This document shows, in pieces, positions 30,879 through 41,004 of a DNA stretch of 55,121 nt. The stretch is from Acanthaster planci. Its lineage: Eukaryota; Echinodermata; Asteroidea; Valvatida; Acanthasteridae. A program made the position numbers and the translations under genes. The stretch spans positions 773,894 to 829,014 of the forward strand of contig NW_019091398.1 in NCBI RefSeq assembly GCF_001949145.1, given 5' to 3'. The stretch's first letter is position 1. Each line of letters starts with the position of its first letter. The notes beneath the pieces were generated by a model that was not told the DNA's origin, ran no database searches, and saw nothing but the letters and a program-made list of their open reading frames with translations.

Positions 30879-33800
30879 TCAGGTTTCAGGTGTGATCGTC
30901 TCTCTTTTGTCTGATCCTCGTCCTTTATTGGCCATCCAGCTTAGGTAAATATTCCAAAACAGAGCCACAAAGTTGGCAGTTAGGACTCTAAATACAAGGA
31001 AACAAAAATGTGATGTCATCATTACATGAAATTTCGCACTAGGAAGTAAATTTGACCTTCAAATATAGATGTTTCCTAATCACCGGCTTGGTCTGAAGTG
31101 TTAAGTCCAATCACTGCTTCAAATATGTGCCAAATAAGGCTACAGGAAACATAGAAAATATACACTTAGCTTGCAAAGCTTCTTGCATCAGCCCTTCTTC
31201 AATATGCATACTAAGCAAATACATGTTTTTTCCCATGTTGAATATGCATGAGATGAGAAATCAGAAGCACCCACCTGTGCTGCAGTGGGACAAAGTAAAA
31301 ATTGATGACTTGAGCAGCGGGCCAAATCTGGAAGCAAAAAAAAATTTCCAAAAGGATGATATTGAGGAAAATGGAATGTGGAACGTCAGCTTTCAAAGAT
31401 CTATAATGCCAAATCAAGAATTTTATACAAACTTCTCCTATCAAGGAAAGAATAAATGACGAAAGCCACCCAAAAGAATATGACTGAATCTTTTCTTGAG
31501 TATTCCAGCATGTAGGCACATACTGGGGCACTGGCATTTGTGAACTGCAAGTTATTCTTGGTGTTGGAAGATCAGATACAACCAAAACACCATGCTGACT
31601 AATGGTTTGATTAAAATTGAGGCACCATTCCACAAGATAAACATCCAGTTCTCCACTTTCCAAATTTAAATTTCATCAGTTTATTTACCCTAGTTGTTCT
31701 CAGAAACATTACTTACAAGTTGCTGTCAACATTCCCAAACCACAGGATAGAATCCTTACCTTGTAATTTGTAATCAATGTCGGCTTCATGTTCTACAAGA
31801 GAAAAGAAAATTTATTAGATTATTCACAAAAAAGAAACGAAGAGATGAAATTTAGCTAATTATTGTTTATTTGGTCGATAAACGACACAAGTACAGTGAA
31901 AAGCAATTACCTGTGAAAAGGATACTAAAACTGGAAAACGAAAAGTAGCCAAAATGGAGAAAAAAGCATGACTAGACAAAGTGAAGGACTGAAGGAAGCG
32001 AGAGTCATGGGCTGAAGTTGGAGGGGAAAAGGAGATGAGGGCAGAAGAAAGAATGAAAAGTTTGACAAAAGAGAGGAGAAAGGAGAACAGAAAAGGACAA
32101 TAAACATTCCAAGCCGGCCAGGGCAAGCAAACACTTACTTTAACACTGCAGTCCTAAAGTCTGCTTCCCAGACTCGAAATGTCAACACTTAAATTAAAAT
32201 GATTTCAATTAAAATATAAATAAGAACAAAATTCAGAAGCTAAATAATAATCGAGGCAATGTCCTATAAACTTCTGTGTTAATGCTAGCCAAAGTCAACT
32301 TCATTGATGGAGCCATGGTCTGAGGTGTCTTTAACATACAGACCTTACAATATTCTCAACTCAAAACACATCAATATACCTGCTTCAGTTTGTCTACCAC
32401 CTCTGCAGGGGACAGGCCAGAAGTAAGCCCTATCGCAGAGTAAAACAACGTCAAGAATATGGGTGGCATCACCATCTGCAAAGAATGAGAAGATAGATGA
32501 ACCATATAATCTAATTTTCCATTTTTTAAAATTTATTTATGATTTTACCAATCATCCAGTTGTGTGGAGAGAAACTGACAGGACTCACAGATGTTTAAAA
32601 TGTGTTTGTTTACCTGATCAACTGCAACACTCTTCAGTGCTTTGATTACACCTGTGCCCTTTATCACCTTGTCTAGAGTTCTGTACCAGGCGAATAACAG
32701 TGGACCCTGAGGATAAGGAAAACAGAGAAAAAATCAGGCTAGGTTATAAACAGTCATGGTTGATATTGGCCATTCTTAGAAAAGAAATTCTCTCATCCGT
32801 CTGTACTTCTCCTTCATTTGTTGGTCAGAGATCATTGGCTCCAGTGGTTATGTCCAGCTACCTTATAGTCGCCTCTAACAGACTTGCCAACCTTGCCTTA
32901 CTCCTTCCTGAGGTCAGGCATTACCACAAAATAGATTAGAAGGTATTTAAATGAGCCTTCAGTTCATTTCAATTTTCAATCTATTCTGTGGTCATGCCTG
33001 ACCTCAGAAAGGAGTACGGCATGTTGGCAGGTCTGCTAAAGAAAACAACTTCCACCTCAATGTGTATTTGCAATAAAGATAGTGTCCATTCAGCTTTGGA
33101 AGAACTTGACCAATCAGAGGCATAGTTGTTCTATGCCACAATTTAAAACTTGGTGTATGTAAAATTCAAGAATTGTGGTGGCTAGGTACCAAACTCTTCA
33201 CCGGACATTTTAAACCTCTGAACAGATTTGGGGAAAACGTGAATAATAAAACAAAGTTACAAACACGTGAAAAAACGTAAAGTCTCCAGTGCTTGTTGGA
33301 TGATGAAGTAACATGGCCTCCTTCCTCCATGGTTGGATACAGCAGTACAGATGAACATTAGTTCTCACAACATATCAACCAGACTTGGAGCATGGTTAGC
33401 GGCAGGGTTCGTCTGGGAAATCTTGCAACATTTTCCTGTCCATTCCTGCCAAGGTTAAAAACTGCCTGTCCGGTCCTTTTCCCGGATAATTTTAGAAATG
33501 GACATCCCTTGGTGCCATCTTTGCCTTTATTTGCCTTGAATTCGACTATAATTAGTGTTTTGGAAAGAAATGTGAAGGGTTGACCACCAGTAAAAGGATT
33601 TAGGTAAAAAAATGGCCTTTGTAAATTTTAAAACAAGCAAAAACTGCCCGTCCAAGTAGCTAGATGAGACACTTGTTAGGGGTAGGCTAAAGCGTTCTCT
33701 CACGTACACCAATGACGAGTCCAAAGGAGGCCTGTCTGACGGTGCGAATGACATCATGTTTCTTGAGCCCCGCCTTCTCAATGGCCTGCTGGCAGATGGC

Positions 33801-34660
33801 ATCACCAAGGCCCATCAAAAGACCTGTCAACACCAATTACAGCAAATGGACATTAACATGGCTTGCTGTCCAGGCCAACCCATTAAATTGTCACTTGAAC
33901 ACAAAGACACACCTCTCCATGCCTAAACACAACATTCAACAACGACAATTTGATGGAGCATGGAGGGAGGAAAAACAACAAAAGTAAAGAACAAAATCGG
34001 ACAGACTTCCATTTACGAACGCCTCTTGACACCCTGTGCACAACCCCTATGAGACAGGTCTGGGGTATGTAATGGCGGTCATAACCAAGAATTGGTTGAG
34101 TTGTTTCTCTTTGGTTAATTGTTTTTAGGTTTTAGGGTTTGAGTACTACATAAACACAGATAATTCTTACCCAAGGAAAAGCTCTGAAGACTTACAACTG
34201 AATCAGTTCTTAGTTATGACCGCCAAAACGCACCCCTGAAAGCTTCCAAGTTTTGTGAGTGACTACACTGTACATGCACGTACCTTTCACTGATCAATTT
34301 GACTTTTTATGACATTTTATGTATTTCAGATGGATGATAGTTATAGGTCCTTGTAGGGAAAAATGAGTGGCATTCATAGCCTTCATTCCAATAAATCAAC
34401 AAGTAAGCCTACAGGCAGGAACATGACGAAGGCAGGTTTTGTTTGAAAATACACCCCTCAAATGTTATGTGGGTACAAGGTGGAAATCTCCATGAGAACA
34501 GTGTAACATTTTGATTATGCAGGGTGGTGGGATATCCTGCGGTTGGCCATCACATTTTTTGGGGTGGGGGGGTCTTTCACAACTTACATGTGTTAGCAGC
34601 CTGGGCTTTAAAAGGGTGTGCCTCAAGAAACCTTGTGTATGCCTTCCACAACCTCAACAT
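30879..34660 (-). CDS. mpv17: MPV17/PMP22-family membrane protein, MPV17-like, 7 coding exons
   Basis: Small multi-span membrane protein; human MPV17 sits in the inner mitochondrial membrane and its loss causes mtDNA depletion. Coding exons: 34660-34588, 33823-33708, 32706-32614, 32475-32380, 31792-31760, 31327-31275, 30987-30879. They give 190 residues (human MPV17 has 176) with consistent phases (1,0,0,0,0,2). Family signs seen: start MLRLWKAYTRFLEAHPFKAQ; MGLGDAICQQ (28-37); GPLLFAWYRTLDK (64-76); VAVDQ ahead of a membrane helix (90 onward); TLITNYK; WPAAQVINFYFVPLQHR (139-155); FVALFWNIYLSW near the C-terminus. The ATG at 34660 aligns with the family's start; the frame is open further upstream but has no ATG in register. 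It could instead be MPV17L or MPV17L2; the overall fit is best to MPV17. The introns carry two separate palindromic elements. Confidence 0.9.
31760..31792 (-). other. 33-base microexon of the MPV17-like gene
   Basis: The preceding intron ends TTTTCTCTTGTAG and the exon is followed by GTAAGG. The 33 bases encode NMKPTLITNYK in phase 0, supplying the LITNY stretch that precedes WPA in MPV17 proteins. Without it the protein would lack this conserved segment, so the exon is real despite its size. Confidence 0.85.
32876..33039. repeat. long palindrome (MITE-like) in an MPV17 intron
   Basis: Two arms of about 62 bases are inverted around a roughly 38-base AT-rich centre. The left arm reads CAGACTTGCCAACCTTGCC, later CCTGAGGTCAGGCATTACCA. 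The right arm, inverted, gives CAGACCTGCCAACATGCCG and CTGAGGTCAGGCATGACCA. The high arm identity suggests a fairly young foldback insertion. Confidence 0.75.
34074..34224. mobile_element. MITE with about 31-bp terminal inverted repeats in MPV17 intron 1
   Basis: The left end is GGCGGTCATAACCAAGAATT. The right end inverted is GGCGGTCATAACTAAGAACT. About 27 of the first 31 bases agree and the whole element is 151 bases. No coding capacity. A target duplication was not clear from the flanks. Confidence 0.75.
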
Positions 34661-34835
34661 CTCGTGAATATGTAACTGTGGAAGGGGTAGAGATTGGAAG
34701 TACTTCAGCCAGTCCAGCCTAGGATAACTCAATGACTCCGGTATAAAACATCTAGGCAATCTCGGCAGTCCCTGCACAGTGCACAACCAAACCCATCAAA
34801 CATGCCAGACTGAACTGCTGAAAGTGAGGAATGCT

Positions 34836-35410
34836 GGTCAACTCATACGCCAACCAACTCGTATGCCGACCAACTCGTACACCAAATTGCACCGTTAGTA
34901 AAACACGTGTGTTGTTGTGTTTCCCTTGCCCTCAGTGAATCTGCCTTGTATAATTTCCATTTTTTGACTACAGATTTGTGAATTTCAATTATAAATCTTG
35001 ATACTGTTCTTTAAAAATGGATTAGTTTTTTAATTTGTAGTTCTGAAAAGAATAGGTTTTAATGTTTTCTGGTCATTTGACTCCAGAGTTCAGACTAATG
35101 CCACCTTTCCACATCTACGTTTTTTTGGATCATTACATACACAATGTGTTCAGGCTTTCCACTTTTATGAACACAAAAATCGAGTCCATCAACATAACAG
35201 ATGTGCGCATTGTGTTTGGCCGTCAAAACTGCCTCAGGAGCAATGTTGATGGATATGCAAGGCTTGCCACAAATTTTGACACGCTAACGGTAAGGCGCCT
35301 TTGAACCAACAGCGCATCACATTGTGGCACACGAGTTGAACAGCATACTTGTAGAGTTGGTCGGCACACGAGTTGGTCAACGTAGGAGTTGGTCAGTGTA
35401 CCAGTTGACC
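34836..35410. repeat. large inverted repeat with short-period arms (nested element)
   Basis: The left arm (34836-34893) is built of short units like CCAACTCGTATGCCGA. The right arm (about 35318-35410) holds the inverse units (GTTGGTCGGCACACGAGTTG). The arms enclose about 430 bases that include one copy of the AGGC-ended element. This looks like a DNA transposon with repeated subterminal motifs that later received an insertion. Confidence 0.65.
35099..35303. mobile_element. MITE family with AGGNNCCTTTCC-type ends, copy 1
   Basis: Aligns along its length with 35636-35854: TTTCCACATCTACGTTTTTT, ATCGAGTCCATCAACATAAC, GATGGATATGCAAGGCTTG. The start (GCCACCTTTCCAC) and the inverted end (AGGCGCCTTACCG) are related, so the element has inverted termini. 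Lies inside the larger inverted repeat. Confidence 0.65.
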
Positions 35411-35448
35411 TATCCTCATATGGGTTGCTCAATGTACAATACAGGGGA

Positions 35449-35591
35449 TTCACAAAAGTGCACCTCCAAGAGTTTGCGACGCATTGGCCAATCACAACTT
35501 GCAAAATCTGTCGACCTTTCCAAACGCACGCTGGGTCGATTTTGTGCATTGTGGTTGGCATTGTAAACTCTTAGAGGTGCACTATTGTGAA
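35449..35591. mobile_element. short palindromic MITE, copy 1 (TTCACAA...TTGTGAA)
   Basis: Begins TTCACAAAAGTGCACCTC and ends GAGGTGCACTATTGTGAA, so the ends are inverted repeats; inner sequence is also near-palindromic (GTCGACC...GGGTCGA). A second copy with the same termini and the same middle (CTTTCCAAACGCACGCTGGG here) lies at 48399-48552. 143 bases, no coding capacity. Confidence 0.8.
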
Positions 35592-35635
35592 ACACCTGTA
35601 CTTCGCATGGTATTGTATGCTACGATTAAGCCTTC

Positions 35636-35854
35636 AGGCAACTTTCCATATGTACTTTTTTGGGTGCGTTGCGTACGTCATGTACGTGATGCATTCATGC
35701 GTTTCACCTTCACAGACACAAACATTGACTCCATTGACCATTCACATAACACACATGTGCACTGCATTCGGCCATCAAAATCGCCCCGCGAGCAATTTTG
35801 ACGGATATGCAACGCTTGGTGCAGGTGCTGACACACACACGGAAAGGCACCTTT
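35636..35854. mobile_element. MITE family with AGGNNCCTTTCC-type ends, copy 2
   Basis: Starts AGGCAACTTTCCATATG and its inverted end is AAAGGTGCCTTTCCGTGTG. The body matches copy 1 at 35099-35303. An internal hairpin is visible (GCCATCAAAATCGC paired with GCAATTTTGACGG). Inserted just beyond the short palindromic MITE that ends at 35591. Confidence 0.65.
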
Positions 35855-37023
35855 AACCTGCTCCCAACATCCGAACATGCCCAAGCAAACTGACAAAGGA
35901 CAATGCACAGAGCTCACAGTACAATACTAAAGCCTAGCATTAAAGTTACGGGTGATGCAAATATTGTGTTGTGGTTATTCAGACACAGAATCACGGTAGG
36001 ATTTTAACAAGAGTTTCAACTAAAACGTACGGACCTACGGGACATTGCTGTGATGCCACATGGGCCCAGTTCACCGCAATTACACACACGACCAAGGCAT
36101 GTTGCATGGCCGGCTCAGTTTGTTCTAACAAAACGAAGTAGCGCCCTCAGTTGTCGATGGAAATCGAATATACATATATATAAATGAAATATATACACCT
36201 TCTACCTAGACGACAAGCCTTAATGAAGTACATAACGACGAGCTGGCAACCCATCTAAATTATTGAACTTTGTCCTTGCGGAAGCCTGCTGTCGATGACC
36301 AGCCTGCCTAGCCTGCATCACTTACAGCCTACAGGTACGTGCAGCGCAGTGGAACGAATACAGAATCCTTTACATGTACATGTAAGTGGGACAAGCCCAT
36401 TATAAGTACTATTAGCTTAATCTAAGTGCTACTACTGGTTGGGCCTACTAAGTTACTGCTAGTTGTGTCTAAGCAAAAATTCAGAAAGTTATGTCAACAA
36501 AAAGGACTTCTCGTCAAAAGAAGCAAGCCTCTCAACATTTTCAAATGCATCAAACATGTTGAACTTGAAATCCTACTACTAGGCCTACCTGGCCGGTGAC
36601 CAGCCCCCTGTACTGCCACTGGTGACAGTGCACACCATCACCTGACCATCACAACTGTGCACCACACGAACATGCCAAGCAATGACGCATGATGCCATGA
36701 GTGCGAAATGATATTTTACAGACATGACAGACATCGTCCTGTAGCTGTCATACCTGTCGACCATGTCGATGTGGTTGAACATTATAAAATCTTAGCTCAA
36801 AGTCATGACACTGACAGTCAAGTAGGCCTGCATGTATCTTGGTGCTGAGATTGACCAGTCACTTAGTGGCGAAACGATGACTGCCATACCAAAGTGATAA
36901 GTAAAGTTAACAACTGCAGACTGAATTTTTTGTACATGGTAAACAGGGTAAAATACTTTGACTACCCCGTTAAAAACTTTTGGCATCAGCACTGGTTCAG
37001 TGTCACTATGATTAATGATACAA

Positions 37024-37096
37024 CCCCCAGAACGGGGTCCAACGTCCGCTCCGCTCGTGTGGGAGAGGAGCGGACATCGGACCCCACCTCTGGAGG
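37024..37096. repeat. GC-rich hairpin element
   Basis: Arms GGGGTCCAACGTCCGCTCC (37034-37052) and GGAGCGGACATCGGACCCC (37067-37085) pair at 17 of 19 positions around a 14-base loop. A shorter relative starting CCCCAGAACTGTGGGGTCCG lies at about 53480-53528. Confidence 0.65.
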
Positions 37097-37751
37097 TGGA
37101 TTAGTACTGCTCATCATTCTGGTTTGATAGTTTGACCAAACAGACCAAAGCTAAATTACAGACATCCCAAAACAAATTGATCAGATTTGTTCTTAATCTT
37201 TAGCCTAGGACTCACCTACTGTCACCCTGACTCTAGCTGCCTAGAGTAGAGGGGGATCATTACAAACAAGTTGGTTAGCTTCCTATACTGATCAGATGTG
37301 ATCAACTGAAGTTGTGCGATATATTTCGTATCATGATTGCTGTGGCTCCAACCATGCCCAGTCATGCTAGTTAGCTTCAACAAGCATCAACACACAGCAT
37401 CACAAAGCGTCAACAACTTGAAAATACCCTCTACAGATTTAAAATGGGTTTGTTATTTTTTCGAGACTCTAACACTTCCCACTGTATAAGAGAAACACCA
37501 AATTTGCTTCCAGTTTCTCGCAGGAAAACAAAATTTTTTCGTGATGTACATGTATGGGGGCTGCCATCTTTCTTTCCTCTGCCATCTGCGCGAAAACAAG
37601 ATGGCGGCTGGTTGGATTGCACAAACAGGCCCGACTTTGTCACTCAAATTTCAGTGCTCAAAAATGATTTCAGATGGATATAATACATTGAATTTGATAT
37701 GTACATGTAGGATCCTAATTAACATTTTATACAGAAAACTTTGCATAAATA

Positions 37752-37818
37752 TGCTTGAATAACTTGTTGCTGCTTTGTTGACGCTCGTTGACGCTAAATA
37801 ACATGACCCGCCATGCCG
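37752..37818. repeat. dispersed repeat fragment, copy B
   Basis: Matches 28658-28725 (GAATAACTTGTTGC, GTTGACGCT, CATGACCC). It directly precedes the LINE-like relic. Confidence 0.5.
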
Positions 37819-38490
37819 GCTTACCTATCAGATTTTTTTCAGTTGACACGACTTAATTTTACAACACTTGCTCAAATTACTGGTCTCTTGTTGTACCTCA
37901 TCATCAACATTACAGTCAACACTCATTCCGAGTTACTGCTGCAAAACTATGGAATAAAATTCTGTGTTGTGTTCGCAATACCAACCTACCTTCATGACCA
38001 TTGCATCAAGAAGGCTGTCAAAATCAGTTTGATGAACTGCAACTACAGGAGAATACTCTCTTTGTCGTTGGCTGACGTGGTTGTTCGTCGTTATCAATGT
38101 CTTTTGTATGGTTATTTCTTTTTGTCCTGTCTTGTGTACTGTATTTTATTGTATCAAAATTTCATGTGCAATGAGAATTGTAGCTTTTTTAATTCAAAAT
38201 AATTTTAGTTTTGATATACATTGTCCTTAAGAGTACTTTAATTACCGTGAGTTTTGAAAATTGTTTTTTGTTTACTTATTTATATGCCATATCCATTTTT
38301 TTTTTACTTCTCTTGGAGGATCACAATGGAAATAAGCTATTTTTAGCTTTTTTGTGCTATCCTTGGTAGTGCCCTGGATTTGGTATATGTAGTTCTTTTT
38401 ATTTTGTTTGAGTTAATTCAGTTGTTTGTGTATGATCATTTGTAATCTGTTTGGGATTTGTCAAAGAAAACAAATAAACAAACAAACATT
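37813..38490 (+). pseudogene. degenerate 3' end of a non-LTR retrotransposon (LINE)
   Basis: A 129-codon open frame contains QNYGIKF, then IPTYLHD and a Lys-rich stretch ending ISLM. This resembles the last part of LINE reverse transcriptase ORFs (G-[IV]-K-x-W-N-x-[IL]-P, then F-K-x-x-L-K). T-rich 3' sequence follows, then a simple tail AAATAAACAAACAAAC ending near 38490, as in CR1/L2-like elements. No catalytic reverse-transcriptase motif is present. The family and even the class are uncertain. Confidence 0.45.
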
Positions 38491-39359
38491 AGTCATGTTA
38501 GTATGAAAAGTAGCACATGACTGGTAAGACATTACATATGTGTACGGTATGTGTCCCTGTTATTTAGTGCAATCTTGAATCTTATACGAACATGGCAGCC
38601 GACTCCATTTCATGTCTGGAGTTGATTTGCCTTTAAATGATATCCATTAGGATAATAAACTCAGGACTCCAGAGTACAATAAATTTGCACAACAGTAAAA
38701 ATGTTTACTGAGCAGTGCCTTGCTCAGCCTCAGACAATATCAGGTACTAGGGAGGCCTTCTTCTTGAAACCAAAATCTACCTCTGTGAACCTTTTTTGGC
38801 TATTTTACTGTACTAAGGGTCGTCGTGGTCATAATGCTAGGCCCAGTCTCTGACGTAAATTACTGGTGATGCACATACCATTTATTAAATCAAATTTTCC
38901 CATCAGAGCCATTGTCTTTTATAGATACATAAAGGTGTAGTTGTTGAAAAGTTATAGATGTAACAATGGTTTTTAGACCATGAGACTGACCAGTTTTGGA
39001 AAAATCAGAGTTTTAGTGACCCATCTCTTGTTTTCCATCCCACGACGATCGCTCTGTACTTTACACTTTGTGTGCATCAGACTGCTCATGCAGATGCAGC
39101 TGACCAAGCTAAGTTGGTTTGACCATTTTTCGGAGAGCGAGGATTGAATCTCGTTCTCATCGTACGACCACCCTTGCTGAATAACTGGATTGATACTGGC
39201 AGGAAGTGCTACAAGCGCTGTGCTGTGTGGCTGGGAAAGGTAAAATAAAATTCCATCCCCCCACCCCCGAAAATGGTTGAACCGCCTCAGGGAATGGTTG
39301 AACTGAGATGTGGAGCTTGCTCATCCATTGGCCCTCTGCATGAGCAGTGTGCTGCACAC

Positions 39360-39625
39360 AAGGGGAGTCAGGTTGGTGCAGTCACTCTTTCCTCGCCTTC
39401 CACCGCTGCAACCTGGCTTCGAATCCCCCCTACGTGTACATCATGTGGATTGGGTTTTCGGTCCCTACCTGATTCCTCATGTTTTCCCTGGAATCTTTTT
39501 CTGGGGTTTTCGTCCCACCTCTAAAACTGAATATTTCTTTTTGGTCTTCATAATTGTCATTTCATCCTGTAATTGGCACTAAATGTGCTGTTGGATGAAC
39601 AGATCTGTAAATAAATAAAGTGTAC
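39360..39625 (+). mobile_element. tRNA-derived SINE
   Basis: GGTTGGTGCAGT (A-box-like, about 39371) is followed about 40 bases later by GGCTTCGAATCCC (B box, about 39414). These are the two internal RNA polymerase III promoter elements. A tRNA-unrelated body follows (GGGTTTTCGGTCCCTACC, TTTTCCCTGGAATC) and the end is TAAATAAATAAAG. It is not a folded tRNA gene. Confidence 0.65.
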
Positions 39626-41004
39626 GGCACGGCCACATTGGATGGAAAGCAAGAGATTCGTCATTAAAAACTCAGATTTTTCCAAAAAATTGTTGGTCCA
39701 AAAACCACTTTTAGAAAATTTTCAAGAGCTACATGTATACATGTACAGTATGTGCTTCATGACACAGCTCATCATAAATAGGTAATTCCAGAAATTAGGG
39801 GTCCAAAAGTGTGACATTTTGTGTCCCTGTTACATCTGACCTTTGTTAGTTGACATAGAAATATCACCAGAATTGATTTCAAACAACTACTATTTGTTTG
39901 GCAGGTAATTTGCATAAATTTATCATTCTTGGAAATTAGAAAATGTGTTCTGAGTTAACAAAATCATTTGTCAGGGATTCAAAACAGAACCCGTTACCAC
40001 CATGTGTACAGTAAAATGGCTAAAAGACACACAGAGGGGCTTATTAGGTTCCAGCAGTAGCAAAGGCCAGTCTACATGTACATGGTCTACACAGCCTTGT
40101 ACTCAAATACTAGATTACATGTACCTGCTTTGAGGTAGTCCAGTAGACTGGCCCCGAGTAGTATGGGGCTAGTAAGACTTGTTGTAGGATGTAATTTGAA
40201 AGAAGGATAATGATTGGGCCTAGGATCAAAGATGTCTCCATCAGACTATGCATAGAGCAAGGAAATACTTTACCAATCTGAACTCAGCTGTCAGCTCAGA
40301 CTCAGCTGCATCTACCCATGCTTTGCTAGCCTAGGGCTTCCCCGGGTTACCCCAGCTATATCTTGACCATGTTCTGGCTGTTGGTTGTCATGGAGTGCCC
40401 CCAAACTTAGGAATTGCAAAGATTTTATGTCATACACTTATGCCGTGGGTATTGTGTATTGAAGTTCCTTTTCTCTGTGCACAGGCGATGAGCCTAACTA
40501 ACCTCCCTTCTTATATACTTGGTCACTAGGTCCTTATTTTTCCCATTTACTGTAAAAACCAACCGTACGTCGAAGTTGCTGGTGAACTTAGGGACCTGGT
40601 GACTACATGTACATGTATAGAGTGACAGACATGACAGGTGTTAAGCCTTCAGTTACAATGTATGTTCAGTATACATGTAGGTTATTTACAGTTGTCGCTT
40701 TTATAGTTGGACATAAATATGATGAAGCATAAATGGAACTACATGAATAAATGTGATAATTTAAAAATTACAATGTCAAACTAAAATTCAAATGACAAGA
40801 AAGCCTCCCACGGTTAGTCAGGTCTACGTTTTTCTGAATTGCCTGATTTAGTGAGCTTGATGGACATGGTTGAAAACTAGGCTAATTTGTTGTTGTTTGC
40901 ATATGCCAGGAGAATGGAAATCTTTGAACCAAAACTACAAGACGTGCAACAACTGGACGTAAGCTGTAGATTTCTGTGTTCCGAGTAGAGACAATACAGC
41001 AACA

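Larger units (their letters stand above)
34661..41004. other. repeat-rich intergenic region between the MPV17-like gene and FBXW2
   Basis: MPV17 and FBXW2 are transcribed away from each other here. Apart from the mobile-element remnants listed separately (34836-35854, 37024-37096, 37752-38490, 39360-39625), the stretch is AT-rich with TACATGTA-rich patches (for example near 40075 and 40610). I found no conserved coding exon. FBXW2's 5' UTR and promoter must lie in the last few hundred bases, but no TATA box or other core motif stands out. Confidence 0.5.

Noticed and set aside
31211-31663. 150-codon minus-strand open frame
   Set aside because: It is MPV17-like exon 6 (31327-31275) read through into both introns, not a separate gene.
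39110-39175. GGATTGAATCTC, inverse B-box-like
   Set aside because: A SINE on the minus strand is possible, but no second promoter box or tail was found.
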